A stretch of DNA of 64,000 nucleotides from positions 1 to 64,000 of the forward strand of contig NZ_CAKTFU010000012.1 of NCBI RefSeq assembly GCF_934561205.1, given 5' to 3'. This stretch comes from an uncultured Gemmiger sp. (lineage in GTDB: Bacteria; Bacillota; Clostridia; Oscillospirales; Ruminococcaceae). Under the pieces are notes generated by a model. That model made no database searches, was not told the origin of the DNA, and worked only from the letters and a program-made list of their open reading frames with translations. Shown here piece by piece: positions 15,557 to 24,793 of this stretch. The stretch's first letter is position 1, and every line of letters starts with the position of its first letter. The position numbers and the translations under genes are program-made.

Positions 15557-16398
15557 TTACAAAAAATCCGATGCAACTGAAAGCCTTTATCAAGAACAAA
15601 GCGGCAGAGAAGCATATCTCAGCACAGCTCGTCATGCAAAACTATATGCTCGAACGGCTGCTGGAACGGATTTCGCTCTCGCCCTATAAGAACAATTTCA
15701 TTCTCAAAGGCGGATTCCTGATTTCCGCCATTGTGGGACTGGACACGCGGGCAACAATGGATCTGGACACAACGATCAAGGGCTTCACCCTGACGCATGA
15801 AGCAATCCGCAAAATCTTTACAGAGATTTGCGCTGTCCAGATTGCCGACGACGTGCAGTTTGAGGTCGTCGGTATCTCTGACATTCGGGAAACCGACGAT
15901 TACCCCGGCATCCGGGTCGCGCTGAAAGCGAACTATCCGCCGATCAGCGTACCGCTGACGGTGGATGTCACCACGGGCGACATGATAACTCCCCGTGAGG
16001 TGGAATACACATTCTCCCTGCTGTTCGATGACCGCACGATCAGTATTCTTGCCTACAACCTTGAAACGGTGCTGGCGGAAAAGCTGGAAACTGTGCTGTC
16101 CCGCAACATTGCGAATACCCGTCCGAGAGACTATTACGACGTACATATCCTGTATGCGCTGCGCGGCGCGGAGTGCGACAAAGCGACGCTACGCCGGGCG
16201 CTGGAACGAACGACGCAGAAACGCGGCAGCGGCATGATCCTGACAGACTACCCGGAGATTATGAAAGAGATCCGCAAAAGCGATACGCTCCGTAGGCTGT
16301 GGGAGAAATACAGCCGCGAGTATGAGTACGCAAAGGACATTTCCTTTGATGATACCTGTAATACCATTCAGACGATTATGGACGCAATCATGGTGTAA
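15553..16398 (+). CDS. abiEii: AbiEii-family nucleotidyltransferase toxin
   Basis: 281 residues. Nucleotidyltransferase motif KGGFLISAIVGLDTRATMDLDTT (about residues 50-73, catalytic DxD-like MDLD) and downstream AEKLETVLSRN..RPRDYYDVHIL, the AbiEii/DUF1814 pattern. In phage-abortive-infection systems this toxin transfers nucleotides to tRNA or other acceptors and halts growth when phage infects. Paired with abiEi by a 4-base overlap, full length and apparently intact. Confidence 0.92.
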   Translation: MITKNPMQLKAFIKNKAAEKHISAQLVMQNYMLERLLERISLSPYKNNFILKGGFLISAIVGLDTRATMDLDTTIKGFTLTHEAIRKIFTEICAVQIADDVQFEVVGISDIRETDDYPGIRVALKANYPPISVPLTVDVTTGDMITPREVEYTFSLLFDDRTISILAYNLETVLAEKLETVLSRNIANTRPRDYYDVHILYALRGAECDKATLRRALERTTQKRGSGMILTDYPEIMKEIRKSDTLRRLWEKYSREYEYAKDISFDDTCNTIQTIMDAIMV

Positions 16399-16416
16399 AC
16401 GAAAGGAGGCTTCTTT

Positions 16417-16809
16417 ATGGGTTGGCTGGCAGCACAGGGCGCGATTATGGCGATTGGGCTTTTCATCGGGCTTGTCTGCTCGGTGATCGGACTATTCTTT
16501 GGGCATATCATTCTCTTTGACAGCATTGCTCTTGGCATCGCCGCCGGAGTGTGCTGCAACCAGTTCACCGCAATTCATCCGGCACTCTGCCTTGTGATCG
16601 GCATCGCAACATTTCTGCTGCTGTTGTGGCTGCAAAATACCAGCATTGGCTTCTGGCTCGTCGGCGGGCTGCTCACGCTGATTTATGCAGCGGTGTTCGG
16701 GCTGCTGGCCTACTTCATTTCGGAGCATGATCCCATTTGGGGCTGGGTGATTTTCGGTCTGGTGTTCCTCGTGGTCGGTGCGCTGCACCTACGCGCACGG
16801 GATAACTAA
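16417..16809 (+). CDS. Small polytopic membrane protein of unknown function
   Basis: 130 residues with four to five hydrophobic segments (about 8-30, 33-52, 55-72, 75-98, 106-124) and short loops. No recognised domain. GGAGG sits 8 bases before the ATG, and it starts 18 bases after the abiEii stop, so it is probably co-transcribed with abiE. May be a membrane partner of the cargo block or an unrelated ICE membrane protein. Confidence 0.7.
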   Translation: MGWLAAQGAIMAIGLFIGLVCSVIGLFFGHIILFDSIALGIAAGVCCNQFTAIHPALCLVIGIATFLLLLWLQNTSIGFWLVGGLLTLIYAAVFGLLAYFISEHDPIWGWVIFGLVFLVVGALHLRARDN

Positions 16810-16991
16810 AAGTAAGTGCAAGGTCACGGCTTAGAGTGCCTGTATGCCTTGCTGGGAGCGGCTTTACAGTGCGGGAAACACAAGGGGAGTATGTTTTCCT
16901 GCCAGTTATGAAAAATGAGTTTGAATGCGTGACCGGAAAATGCAAGTACAGCATAAACAAGTTGGTTCTTCTCAAAATACGGAGGGGTTTT

Positions 16992-18347
16992 ATGAAAAAA
17001 CGAGCAATTCTTTTTGGAATGTTCCACTACAATAGAAGCGCTTCAATTACAGCAAACGATCTACCAAGCACAGAAATTGATGTAAAGACATTAGAAAAGA
17101 GATTAAAGCAGTTACAGTTTGAAACCGTTTCATATATGGATCTTTGCTTGAAAGATATGGAGCAAAAGATAACTGAATTTGCAGATACAGCTCCGTGTGA
17201 TTCTCTGAATGTAGTATATTTCTCTGGACATGGCGGCCACAGCAAAGGCGAGAACTATTTGTATCCTGTGGATTTTGGGAATAGCTTGGATGCAAGAATG
17301 TCTATTGAAGATAGCGCATTTAATCTCAAACGAATCCAACCGCTTTTCAAAAGAAAAGTGAAGCTCTTGATAATTGTTGATGCCTGCCGCGACAAATTAA
17401 AGCCAGATTATGCTTGTAATTATTCGGAAATGGTCGCGCCACAAGATACATACATAGCCTACGCCACACAATTTGGAGATTACTCTGGTTGCACTCCAGC
17501 AATAAGCTATTTTACAGAAGCGTTATGCGACAATATCTTAACTCCGAACATCTCGGTTGATCGACTGTTTACTGATGTGCGGGCTGCTCTCTATTTGAAA
17601 CACGGCAGACAAATATCAAACAGCGTAAACGGGTTTATGAGTGATATTTCTTTGAACGAACAGGCCGACCACGATAAAGTGGGAAATTTGGTTTTGCAGT
17701 TTGTGGATCACTATGGCGATATGTATGTTGATAAATATGGTCCCTTTGCAGGAGATGACTTAGTGTTCATAGATGCAGCACAATATTGTGGTATCAGTGT
17801 ATTAGACGCAATCTATAAATTTCAAAAACTTGATGCAGAACGATGCCACGTTACCGATAGCCTTTCAGAAAGCCACAAAAAACTAATTGCATTTTGGGGA
17901 ATGTTGGGGAACGGTTTAGAGCAGGATGAGTTTTATACATGGAAATACCGAGGACGACCTATAAGATTAGGAGAAATCCCACCGTTGCCATTAGATATGC
18001 AAAAACCTATGCCGGATGCTGGAAAAGAAATTGAAGTTGATTTTAAGCTCAATATAAAGCATGATGGGATATACATTTCAACAAATCTACCAGATAACTA
18101 CCAGCTTTTTGGAAAGATAAATGGCAGGTATTCATTCAACAACATCGTTGTTAAGAGTGGAAACGCCCAAATACCTCTTTCTGATAAAATATCCGAGGTT
18201 TACGCAGTCGATTTGTATTCAGTTGTGCCTACTATTTCGGGAGTTGATAGCTCTATCATAGGAGAAAAGGCTCGAAATCTTGTGGGGCAATATGTAAAGT
18301 TTTCCCCAATCAGCGGAAACTCCATTGAATTTCATTACAAGAAATAA
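16992..18347 (+). CDS. Caspase-like (peptidase C14 fold) protein, candidate defence effector
   Basis: 451 residues. The first ~240 residues form a caspase p20-like domain: beta strand RAILFGMFHY, His80 in YFSGHGGHS and Cys132 in LLIIVDACRD, the catalytic dyad motifs of metacaspases and prokaryotic caspase homologues. The remainder is a helical segment (about 245-330) then a beta-rich C-terminal region (about 350-451) I do not recognise, perhaps a sensor. Start ATG at 16992 has GGAGGGG 5 bases upstream. Clearly more AT-rich than its neighbours, suggesting separate acquisition. Lies beside AbiE; no protease substrate or nucleotide-signalling partner is visible. Confidence 0.8.
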   Translation: MKKRAILFGMFHYNRSASITANDLPSTEIDVKTLEKRLKQLQFETVSYMDLCLKDMEQKITEFADTAPCDSLNVVYFSGHGGHSKGENYLYPVDFGNSLDARMSIEDSAFNLKRIQPLFKRKVKLLIIVDACRDKLKPDYACNYSEMVAPQDTYIAYATQFGDYSGCTPAISYFTEALCDNILTPNISVDRLFTDVRAALYLKHGRQISNSVNGFMSDISLNEQADHDKVGNLVLQFVDHYGDMYVDKYGPFAGDDLVFIDAAQYCGISVLDAIYKFQKLDAERCHVTDSLSESHKKLIAFWGMLGNGLEQDEFYTWKYRGRPIRLGEIPPLPLDMQKPMPDAGKEIEVDFKLNIKHDGIYISTNLPDNYQLFGKINGRYSFNNIVVKSGNAQIPLSDKISEVYAVDLYSVVPTISGVDSSIIGEKARNLVGQYVKFSPISGNSIEFHYKK

Positions 18348-18349
18348 AA

Positions 18350-18391
18350 ACGCGGGGCGCAGCAGCCATTATCGGCTGCCGCGCCCCGCGT
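18350..18391. terminator. Strong bidirectional terminator between convergent operons
   Basis: Long GC-rich hairpin: GCGGGGCGC plus AGCAGCC on one side and GGCTGC plus GCGCCCCGC on the other around a 6-base loop ATTATC. AAAAA precedes and TCTTTT follows, so it can stop transcription from both the caspase gene and the minus-strand anti-restriction operon. Confidence 0.8.
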
Positions 18392-18397
18392 CGTCTT

Positions 18398-18616
18398 TTA
18401 CTCTGCGTCGGAAAGCGTCATGGTGAACTGCGCTTCCTCAAATGCTGCGTCGGTCATGTTGTGCAGCTTATGGATCGTTTGCTCTGCCAGCGGGCGCATA
18501 TCTGCGTCCATATCCGGCAGCGCGTCGGAAATCGCCGCAATCGTTCTGCGGCGGTCGTGCTTGTGGTAAATGCAGATCAGATTTTCTTCCTCAATGGTGA
18601 ACGAAACATTGCCCAT
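18398..18616 (-). CDS. Small conserved ICE protein, unknown function
   Basis: 72 residues, acidic, with FTIEEENLICIYHK, ALPDMDADMRPLAEQTIHKL and a C-terminal acidic tail. Proteins of this kind are frequent beside the ArdA/LPD genes of Clostridia ICEs; no function is known to me. The ATG at 18614-18616 is preferred because GGAGGT lies 7 bases upstream; the ATG six bases earlier touches that site. Its start overlaps the end of the 316-residue gene upstream. Last gene of the minus-strand operon. Confidence 0.65.
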   Translation of the reverse strand: MGNVSFTIEEENLICIYHKHDRRRTIAAISDALPDMDADMRPLAEQTIHKLHNMTDAAFEEAQFTMTLSDAE

Positions 18617-18618
18617 GC

Positions 18619-19569
18619 TCATACCTCCAAATCATTGTCTTTCGCCTTTGCCGCTGCCTTTTTCGGTGCAGCGGTCTTTTTTGACTGTCCCTCTTTAAGC
18701 TGCGCCCGGACAGAGGGACGCTGCTTGCGCAGCGGCAGATCACGCCGCTCGTCCTTGCTGATAAAAGCGAAAACTCCGTGTCTGTCCTTGACCGAGGAAA
18801 GATACAGCGTCTTATACGGAAGCAGCGCAAATAGCCGCTCATGCTCCTTGCTGGATGCGATACGCTCAAACCACGGCGACACCTCTGCGACAAAATGCGT
18901 TCCGTTGGGGCTGTTGGGCGCTTGCAGGGATTGGAACGCCGCCGAAAGGCGCTGTGCTTCGGCAAGCACCTTTTCGTCGGAAAGCCGTCCGATATGTTCT
19001 TTGAAATTACCGGGTTTCAGCCGCTCACGCTTCCGGCTTTCGTCGCGCAGCAGATCCCGCAGCGCGTCCGGGTCATGCGGCACGGCTTCATAACGCACGA
19101 ATTTTCCATACTCCCGATCCGGCGTCGCTTCAAAGCGGTATTCCTTGGGCAGCTCCCGCGAGCCGTTTTCATAGATCAGACGGTTATTGTCTGTCCGCAA
19201 GGCGGTCTGGATTGCAAGCTCGGCTTTTGCCGCATAGTCCAGCTCATAAATGCTGCCTTTTACCTTGCCGCTTTCCATGCCGGACAGTACCACGGCATAG
19301 GCAAGCACACGCTCATTGGTCTGCTCATGGTAGAAACGGAACGTATTATGCTCTCGCGTTCCGCGCAGAAACACGTCCCGTTCCCGCAGGCAATGCGTTC
19401 CGTTGGGACGGGAAAACCATAGATAGACCTTATCCTCGGCGTTTTTACTCTTTGCCGCCCGCGTCAGAATCTTCTTATCAATGTCAAAATCATTCTGAAA
19501 GGCGGCTGTGTTCTGCTGCATGATCTGTTGCAGGGATGCCAGCACATCCACATTTTCAAATTTATTCAT
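18619..19569 (-). CDS. Conserved ICE protein with RAQLKEGQ-type C-terminus, unknown function
   Basis: 316 residues, basic, no membrane segment. N-terminal half has VYLWFSRPNGTHCLRERDVFLRGTREHNTF, resembling uncharacterised ICE-encoded domains. The C-terminus RPSVRAQLKEGQSKK echoes the end of the giant protein just upstream (KPSIRAQLKADRAQSGK), a tail shared by several proteins of these elements and possibly a common docking or secretion signal. Begins 3 bases after the giant gene's stop, so co-translated. Function unknown. Confidence 0.7.
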   Translation of the reverse strand: MNKFENVDVLASLQQIMQQNTAAFQNDFDIDKKILTRAAKSKNAEDKVYLWFSRPNGTHCLRERDVFLRGTREHNTFRFYHEQTNERVLAYAVVLSGMESGKVKGSIYELDYAAKAELAIQTALRTDNNRLIYENGSRELPKEYRFEATPDREYGKFVRYEAVPHDPDALRDLLRDESRKRERLKPGNFKEHIGRLSDEKVLAEAQRLSAAFQSLQAPNSPNGTHFVAEVSPWFERIASSKEHERLFALLPYKTLYLSSVKDRHGVFAFISKDERRDLPLRKQRPSVRAQLKEGQSKKTAAPKKAAAKAKDNDLEV

Positions 19570-19572
19570 AGG

Positions 19573-22500
19573 TCACTCCATTTCCAAAGCCTGCCGGATG
19601 CTTCGTTTGGCTTCCTGTTCCTTTTCCCGCTGCTGCGGCTTGCCGGACTGCGCACGATCTGCTTTGAGCTGTGCGCGGATAGACGGCTTTTTGCCGTCCG
19701 GGTCGCGCTGCGGCGTTCTGCCGTCCTCGGCCTTGACCGCTGCGGCAAGCGCGGAGAGCGAAATCACCTCGCCGCGCTTTGCCTTTTCTTCCAGATCGTC
19801 CACGGACGGGGTGTTGTTGATCTGTCCGTCAATCATGTTGCAGTTCTGCTCGGTGGATAGCTCCGCCGTGCGCATATAGTTTTCCTGCTCCCGCTGCTCG
19901 GCGGCAATGGCAAAGGCCTGTGTGCCGTTGCCCATGATAAGGTACTTGTCGTCATCGGTGCTGTGGTGATACCCATAGCCTGCGGCTTCCATCTGCTCAC
20001 GGGTCATATCGGCAACATGGAAGTTGCCCCGCGGCGTTGAAACGCGCTCCCCAGTCAGGTGGGCGTCAGGGGCAGCGGATTCGTGTTGCTGGGCGCTGCG
20101 CTGCACGTCAATGGGCTTTTCCCCGGAGATAGGCTGAATACAGGAAATGTACCCTGCGGCGTAGTATGCGTTTTTGTTAAGCTGGCGCTGCCATGCGCCG
20201 ACGCTGGGTGCCCAGCGGAAGCCGTTTGCTTTCAGCTCGTCCCGTGCTGCTTCATCCGGCTTGCCGTCAAAGAACACTTGCAGACGGTTATCTGCTTTGT
20301 TGGCTTCCACGCGCCCGCCGTCAAATTCCCATCCGGCGAAATGGGTGTCCTCATGCTGCCGCACCTGTTCAATGCGCCCACGGATGCGGCGAATCTCGGC
20401 ATTGTTGTTGGAGAGCATATAGGCGGGGTACGGCCGGCTCTTATCCAGATGCCAGGACTGCGACATTTCCTGCTGCAATTTGGTGATCTGCTCCGGCGTC
20501 AGACTGGGGCAGCCCTCCAGCGTTTTGTGCTTACGGAAATAGGCGTTGACGGCTTTCATAGTTTTCTGCGCCGATTCCAGCTTGACGAGCTTGGCTTCCA
20601 GCTTCGCCGCTGCCTGCGGGTCGTCCATGCTGATACCGCCCATGCCTGTGCTGCGGATCTTGTCCAAAATCCCCTGAACATCCTGCCATTCCTGCATATT
20701 GCGGTCACGGGCGGCGTTTTGCTTCTCTTTCTTGCGAACAGGGAAATTGCTGCCGCCTGCAACGAGGATAGAGGGAACACGGGCTTCAATGGCATAGTGG
20801 TCGTTCAGATTTTCCGCCAGCTTGCGGGCGTAGGTGTCCAGCAGCGCGTCAATTTTCTCATGGTACATGGGATCGACGCGCTCTTTCTGCCGCTGCGCAA
20901 TCGCCGCTGCCTGATCCACCATCTGCTGATATTCGGCGGTGGCGCTGCCTGCGGCGTAGTCGCGGTAGCTGTTTGCATCGTTGGCACGTCGGGCAGCGCC
21001 CTCATTGATGGTATAATACCTGACGGAGGCTTGCTCCGGCGCGGTATCTGCGGGCGGCGCTTCCTCTGGCTGCTCCTGCTGCTCGTAGCCATTGGCGGCA
21101 TATTCCTCCACGGTCATGCCTGCGGCTTCGGCTTCCTGTGCAATCTCACTTTCCACATGGGCTTTGTAGTCCTGAAGCTCTTTATCAAAATCGGAAAGCT
21201 GCGGCGGGTCGGGCAAGTGATAATCGCCCGCGTTCAGCTTTTCCCGGCAAGCGTCTACATGGGCAAGAACCGCATGAAAATATGCTGTCTGCTCCGGCGT
21301 CAGGGCTTCTCCATTTTCCAGCATATCCGCAGCAGTGCGCTCCTGCTCGGAGAGATTGCAATGCAGGCGCATATACGGTACAAACTCGGTGAGGAGCGTT
21401 TCACGCTCGGCCTTGTCCTTTTCCCACGCTTCCGCGCCCTCGTTGTGCAGCACAAAGTTTTTCCAGTTTTCGTCCTTGGCGTAGTATTCGTGATAGGCTT
21501 GGATATGGTCGATCAGAGCGCCGTCCCCATCACCAAAGTCCTGCCGTCCCTCGTAGCTGTCGCGTTCCCCGCGGAATGTGCAGTCAATGCGGAATTTGGT
21601 TTTATCGTACCAGCCGCCTGTGTAACCGGGCTTCTCACGCTCGGAACGCTTTTCATCGTCCAGCGCCTTAAAGAGCGCGTCGGCACGGGCAAGCGGGAGC
21701 TGTTCACCCTCTTGCAGTTTATCGCTCTCGCTCCAAAGAATCGTCACGACGGGTTGCATCGCAGGATCAAGGGAGGGTGCTTCCTTGCCGGATGCTTCCT
21801 CTTGGTCGTGGAACATGGCAAGCTGCTCGTCGCTGGCATAGGTCAGGTCGTCAAACTCCAAATCGTTCAGCTCACCTTGAATCAGCGTAGCCAGCGATTC
21901 ATACTGTCGGCTTTCAATCTGCACGTCACCCAAATATTTTTCAATGCGGAAGTCCGTCAGGTTTGCGTATGCCTGAATGGGGATTTCATCATCCGTAACG
22001 GTCGTGTGTCCAATGCCGACGGCGGACAGGTCGCTGAAATCTGCGCCGGAATGAAATTCTTCGCGGCAGTAATCGTCGATCAGCTTTTTCGCAAACTCCA
22101 ATTCGGCGCGTCCCCGTGCGGCGTCGCTGAGATGCAGAGAGTAAAGGCCGGAAGCAGAGGAAAAGCCGACGTTGTTGAAAACATAGTCCACATCACTTTC
22201 TTTCAGCGCTCCGGCTGCGTAGTAATTTTCCCGCGTGGGCGTCGGGCTTACGCTGCCGGATGCAATGTCGTGATTCAAGCCTGTTTCCAAATGCGTGCAG
22301 ATTTTTCCGTCCACCGCCAGCGTCGCATAGTACCAACCTATGTAACCGCTGCTTTGCTGATCTGCGCCGTCGTTGAACTCCACATTCAGCAGTGTGTAGG
22401 GCTTTAAGCCTTTTGCTTCGGCAATAGCATTGTCCTGAAGCTCGCGCTCTTTGAGGGCGGTATAGGCAGTTTCCTTTGCAATGCGGATGATTTCAGGGTT

Positions 22501-24774
22501 ATACCGCACCAACGCGCTATCGACAAGCTCCTGCCGCACCTTTTTGGTTCTGGCTTTCCGCGTTATGTGGTTGCCCAAAAACAGAGAGCCGCCATTATCA
22601 AAGCGAATGGAAATATCACTTGTGCCGCGCCATTTTCCCGTGCAGGGCGAGGTTTCAATCGTGCCGGATGTGCAGCCGAACGCCTGCGCGATCACGCCGA
22701 TTTTCTCCTGCATGGAAAGCGTTTCATACCGCTTGGCAATTTCAACAGCCTGCTTCTGTAACTCTGTCAGCGGCCGTTCCGCTGGCGGGGCGTCAGCCTG
22801 TGCTTCCTGCTGCGCGGTCTGCTCCGGCTGTAAAAACTCCGGCACTTCGGTATAACCGCCACGATCCAGATAGTGCGCCGTTTCCTGTTCTCCGCGATGC
22901 AGCACAATGACATCGGACATGGAAAGGCTATGCCCGGTAAAATCCTGCGGCCTGTCCATATTGAAGCGAACAAAAATGTCCTCCAGCGTGTCCGTGTCGG
23001 AGAGGGGCGCGGTATAGACCAGCTCATAATTTTCACGGTCAACCCGCAGCCCGGCGGCCTTTACCTGTTCCAGCGGCTCAAATCGGAGATCCCGTGTTGC
23101 GTCGCCGTCTTTGAGCTGATAAATGGAAAAGGTGTTCTCCGGCACGTCCTGCGCAGCAGCCTGTTCCTGCTCTGCGGTGTGCTGCGCCTGAAGCTCTGCA
23201 AAATGCCCCTCGATTTCGGAAATAAACTCGCTGGCGGCGGTGCGGATAGTTTCAAGAGATGCTTTCAGCTCCTTAATATCGCGGCCGCTGCTCCACCCGG
23301 CGACGTAGCCAAAGGAGTAGTCCGACGTGTCCAGCCCGAAATGCTGACACACCGTATAGGCGACGCTTTCCGCCTGCACCTCGCGGGTGCTGCGGTCGGG
23401 GCGCTCCGTCTGCTCCGGCGCGTTCAGGTCAATATCGTGCAGCTTGGCATGGGCAATCTCATGGATCGCCGTTTTGATGGTTTGCAGCTTGCTCATGCCG
23501 TCGTCAATGGCAATGCGCTTTTCTGCAAGGTCATAATAGCCGTGTGCGCTGCCGTCGATTTTTTCAAGCGTCACAGGAACGGGAGAGGTCAGCTTCAAGG
23601 CTCGCCAAAAATCTTCATACTGTTCCACATTGCCCGTGAGCGCGTCCACGGCAATGTCGGGAAGTTCCTTGCCCTCGGTCTGGCTCACATCGAATACCGA
23701 CACCACCTTGAACGCTGGAATCGTCACCTCCTGCTGCTCCGTGACGGGCTTACCGTCTGCGCCAATCACAGGCTGCCCGGTGTCCGGGTCAGTTTTCGCC
23801 ACATCCTTTTTGATTTTATAGGGCGCGGGCGCAAGAATTTTGATGCCCTTTTCACCGGATTTGACATGGCGTTCAAATTCGTCGCGCCATTTTCCGTAGC
23901 CTGCGACAAGGGATGCGTCCGGCTTCTGCATGACAATCAGCAGCGTATTGTTCAAGCTGTAATTGTGGAAGCGGGACATGGCTTTCAGATAATCCCGATA
24001 CCGTTCACTTTCAAAAACCTCCTGTACGCCCTGTTCCAAATGCTCGGTGATCTCCTTGATCCTGCCCTGCGTGTCAGTGGCGTTCAGCACCAATGGGCGC
24101 ACGGGGATTGGCTCTGCGGGCAGCGCCGCGCCCTGCGGCAGCTCGTCCATATCCCGTTGGGGGCTGGGCTGCGCAGTCAGGCGATATTCCTGCGGCACTT
24201 GGTTGGCTTTGTACCACTCCGCATAATCGTTGCCGTTATTGTAGACATAGCCATAATCGGTAAAAATACCGCGATCCTCTTTGACCGCTTCGCGCCCGTA
24301 GCTCTTGTAATCAAAGAACCTCTTAGCAGCGTCCGGCAATTCCAGCTCGTCCAGGTCGTCAATGAGGTAATGCCCGTAATCATCAGAATTGTGTACGGTG
24401 GGATAAAGCCAGTAGCAGTCCAGATTGTGCGTCAGGTTGATTAAGTCCGCCGCGCTTGCCGCATGGTCGCCGTACTGCGCGGCAGCGGCAAATTTGTCGC
24501 GTTCCTCGTCGCTGCGCTGGGTGAGCAGCGCGGCAAGATAGTTCAAATCATCCAGACTTTCGCCGGGCTTCAAGGCTTCGCTCCACCCGTCCAGAGAGGA
24601 TTGATAGGCAGATACCTGATACTGTTCCGTATCGCTCCCGTCTACGCCCAGCCGTTCAAAAACGGCTTTCATCGTTTCGGCGTCGGTGGGCAGCGATACC
24701 CATTCCGCAACAGGCGTTTCCTCGGTGTGCCGTGCAGTGTTGATAAGATATACTTCCAAAAGGTGTTCGTCCAC
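19573..24774 (-). CDS. Giant multidomain anti-restriction protein (ArdA + ArdC/zinc peptidase + YodL + DUF3849)
   Basis: About 1733 residues. Order seen: ArdA domain (about 1-200, EVYLINTARHTEE..WVSLP to YVYNNGNDYAEWYKANQVPQEYRL); ArdC-type ssDNA-binding N-domain (about 240-390, YNLNNTLLI-like FHNYSLNNTLLIVMQKP) with an ImmA/IrrE-like zinc motif HEIAHAKLHD; YodL domain (about 550-650, FSIYQLKDGDATRDLRFEPLEQ); several LPD-like segments; DUF3849 (about 1240-1350); and a C-terminal FRWAPSVGAWQRQLN module. Protects incoming DNA from host restriction; probably secreted or expressed early. GTG start at 24774 has AAAGGAG 7 bases upstream; an ATG 21 bases earlier lacks a site. Preceded by leader copy 2. 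Confidence 0.88.
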   Translation of the reverse strand: MDEHLLEVYLINTARHTEETPVAEWVSLPTDAETMKAVFERLGVDGSDTEQYQVSAYQSSLDGWSEALKPGESLDDLNYLAALLTQRSDEERDKFAAAAQYGDHAASAADLINLTHNLDCYWLYPTVHNSDDYGHYLIDDLDELELPDAAKRFFDYKSYGREAVKEDRGIFTDYGYVYNNGNDYAEWYKANQVPQEYRLTAQPSPQRDMDELPQGAALPAEPIPVRPLVLNATDTQGRIKEITEHLEQGVQEVFESERYRDYLKAMSRFHNYSLNNTLLIVMQKPDASLVAGYGKWRDEFERHVKSGEKGIKILAPAPYKIKKDVAKTDPDTGQPVIGADGKPVTEQQEVTIPAFKVVSVFDVSQTEGKELPDIAVDALTGNVEQYEDFWRALKLTSPVPVTLEKIDGSAHGYYDLAEKRIAIDDGMSKLQTIKTAIHEIAHAKLHDIDLNAPEQTERPDRSTREVQAESVAYTVCQHFGLDTSDYSFGYVAGWSSGRDIKELKASLETIRTAASEFISEIEGHFAELQAQHTAEQEQAAAQDVPENTFSIYQLKDGDATRDLRFEPLEQVKAAGLRVDRENYELVYTAPLSDTDTLEDIFVRFNMDRPQDFTGHSLSMSDVIVLHRGEQETAHYLDRGGYTEVPEFLQPEQTAQQEAQADAPPAERPLTELQKQAVEIAKRYETLSMQEKIGVIAQAFGCTSGTIETSPCTGKWRGTSDISIRFDNGGSLFLGNHITRKARTKKVRQELVDSALVRYNPEIIRIAKETAYTALKERELQDNAIAEAKGLKPYTLLNVEFNDGADQQSSGYIGWYYATLAVDGKICTHLETGLNHDIASGSVSPTPTRENYYAAGALKESDVDYVFNNVGFSSASGLYSLHLSDAARGRAELEFAKKLIDDYCREEFHSGADFSDLSAVGIGHTTVTDDEIPIQAYANLTDFRIEKYLGDVQIESRQYESLATLIQGELNDLEFDDLTYASDEQLAMFHDQEEASGKEAPSLDPAMQPVVTILWSESDKLQEGEQLPLARADALFKALDDEKRSEREKPGYTGGWYDKTKFRIDCTFRGERDSYEGRQDFGDGDGALIDHIQAYHEYYAKDENWKNFVLHNEGAEAWEKDKAERETLLTEFVPYMRLHCNLSEQERTAADMLENGEALTPEQTAYFHAVLAHVDACREKLNAGDYHLPDPPQLSDFDKELQDYKAHVESEIAQEAEAAGMTVEEYAANGYEQQEQPEEAPPADTAPEQASVRYYTINEGAARRANDANSYRDYAAGSATAEYQQMVDQAAAIAQRQKERVDPMYHEKIDALLDTYARKLAENLNDHYAIEARVPSILVAGGSNFPVRKKEKQNAARDRNMQEWQDVQGILDKIRSTGMGGISMDDPQAAAKLEAKLVKLESAQKTMKAVNAYFRKHKTLEGCPSLTPEQITKLQQEMSQSWHLDKSRPYPAYMLSNNNAEIRRIRGRIEQVRQHEDTHFAGWEFDGGRVEANKADNRLQVFFDGKPDEAARDELKANGFRWAPSVGAWQRQLNKNAYYAAGYISCIQPISGEKPIDVQRSAQQHESAAPDAHLTGERVSTPRGNFHVADMTREQMEAAGYGYHHSTDDDKYLIMGNGTQAFAIAAEQREQENYMRTAELSTEQNCNMIDGQINNTPSVDDLEEKAKRGEVISLSALAAAVKAEDGRTPQRDPDGKKPSIRAQLKADRAQSGKPQQREKEQEAKRSIRQALEME

Positions 24775-24793
24775 GTCTGCGCTCCTTTCTAAC

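Noticed and set aside
20059..22407. 782-codon plus-strand frame opposite the giant anti-restriction gene
   Set aside because: Long only because the minus-strand gene is GC-biased at third positions; hydrophobic nonsense translation without start signals.
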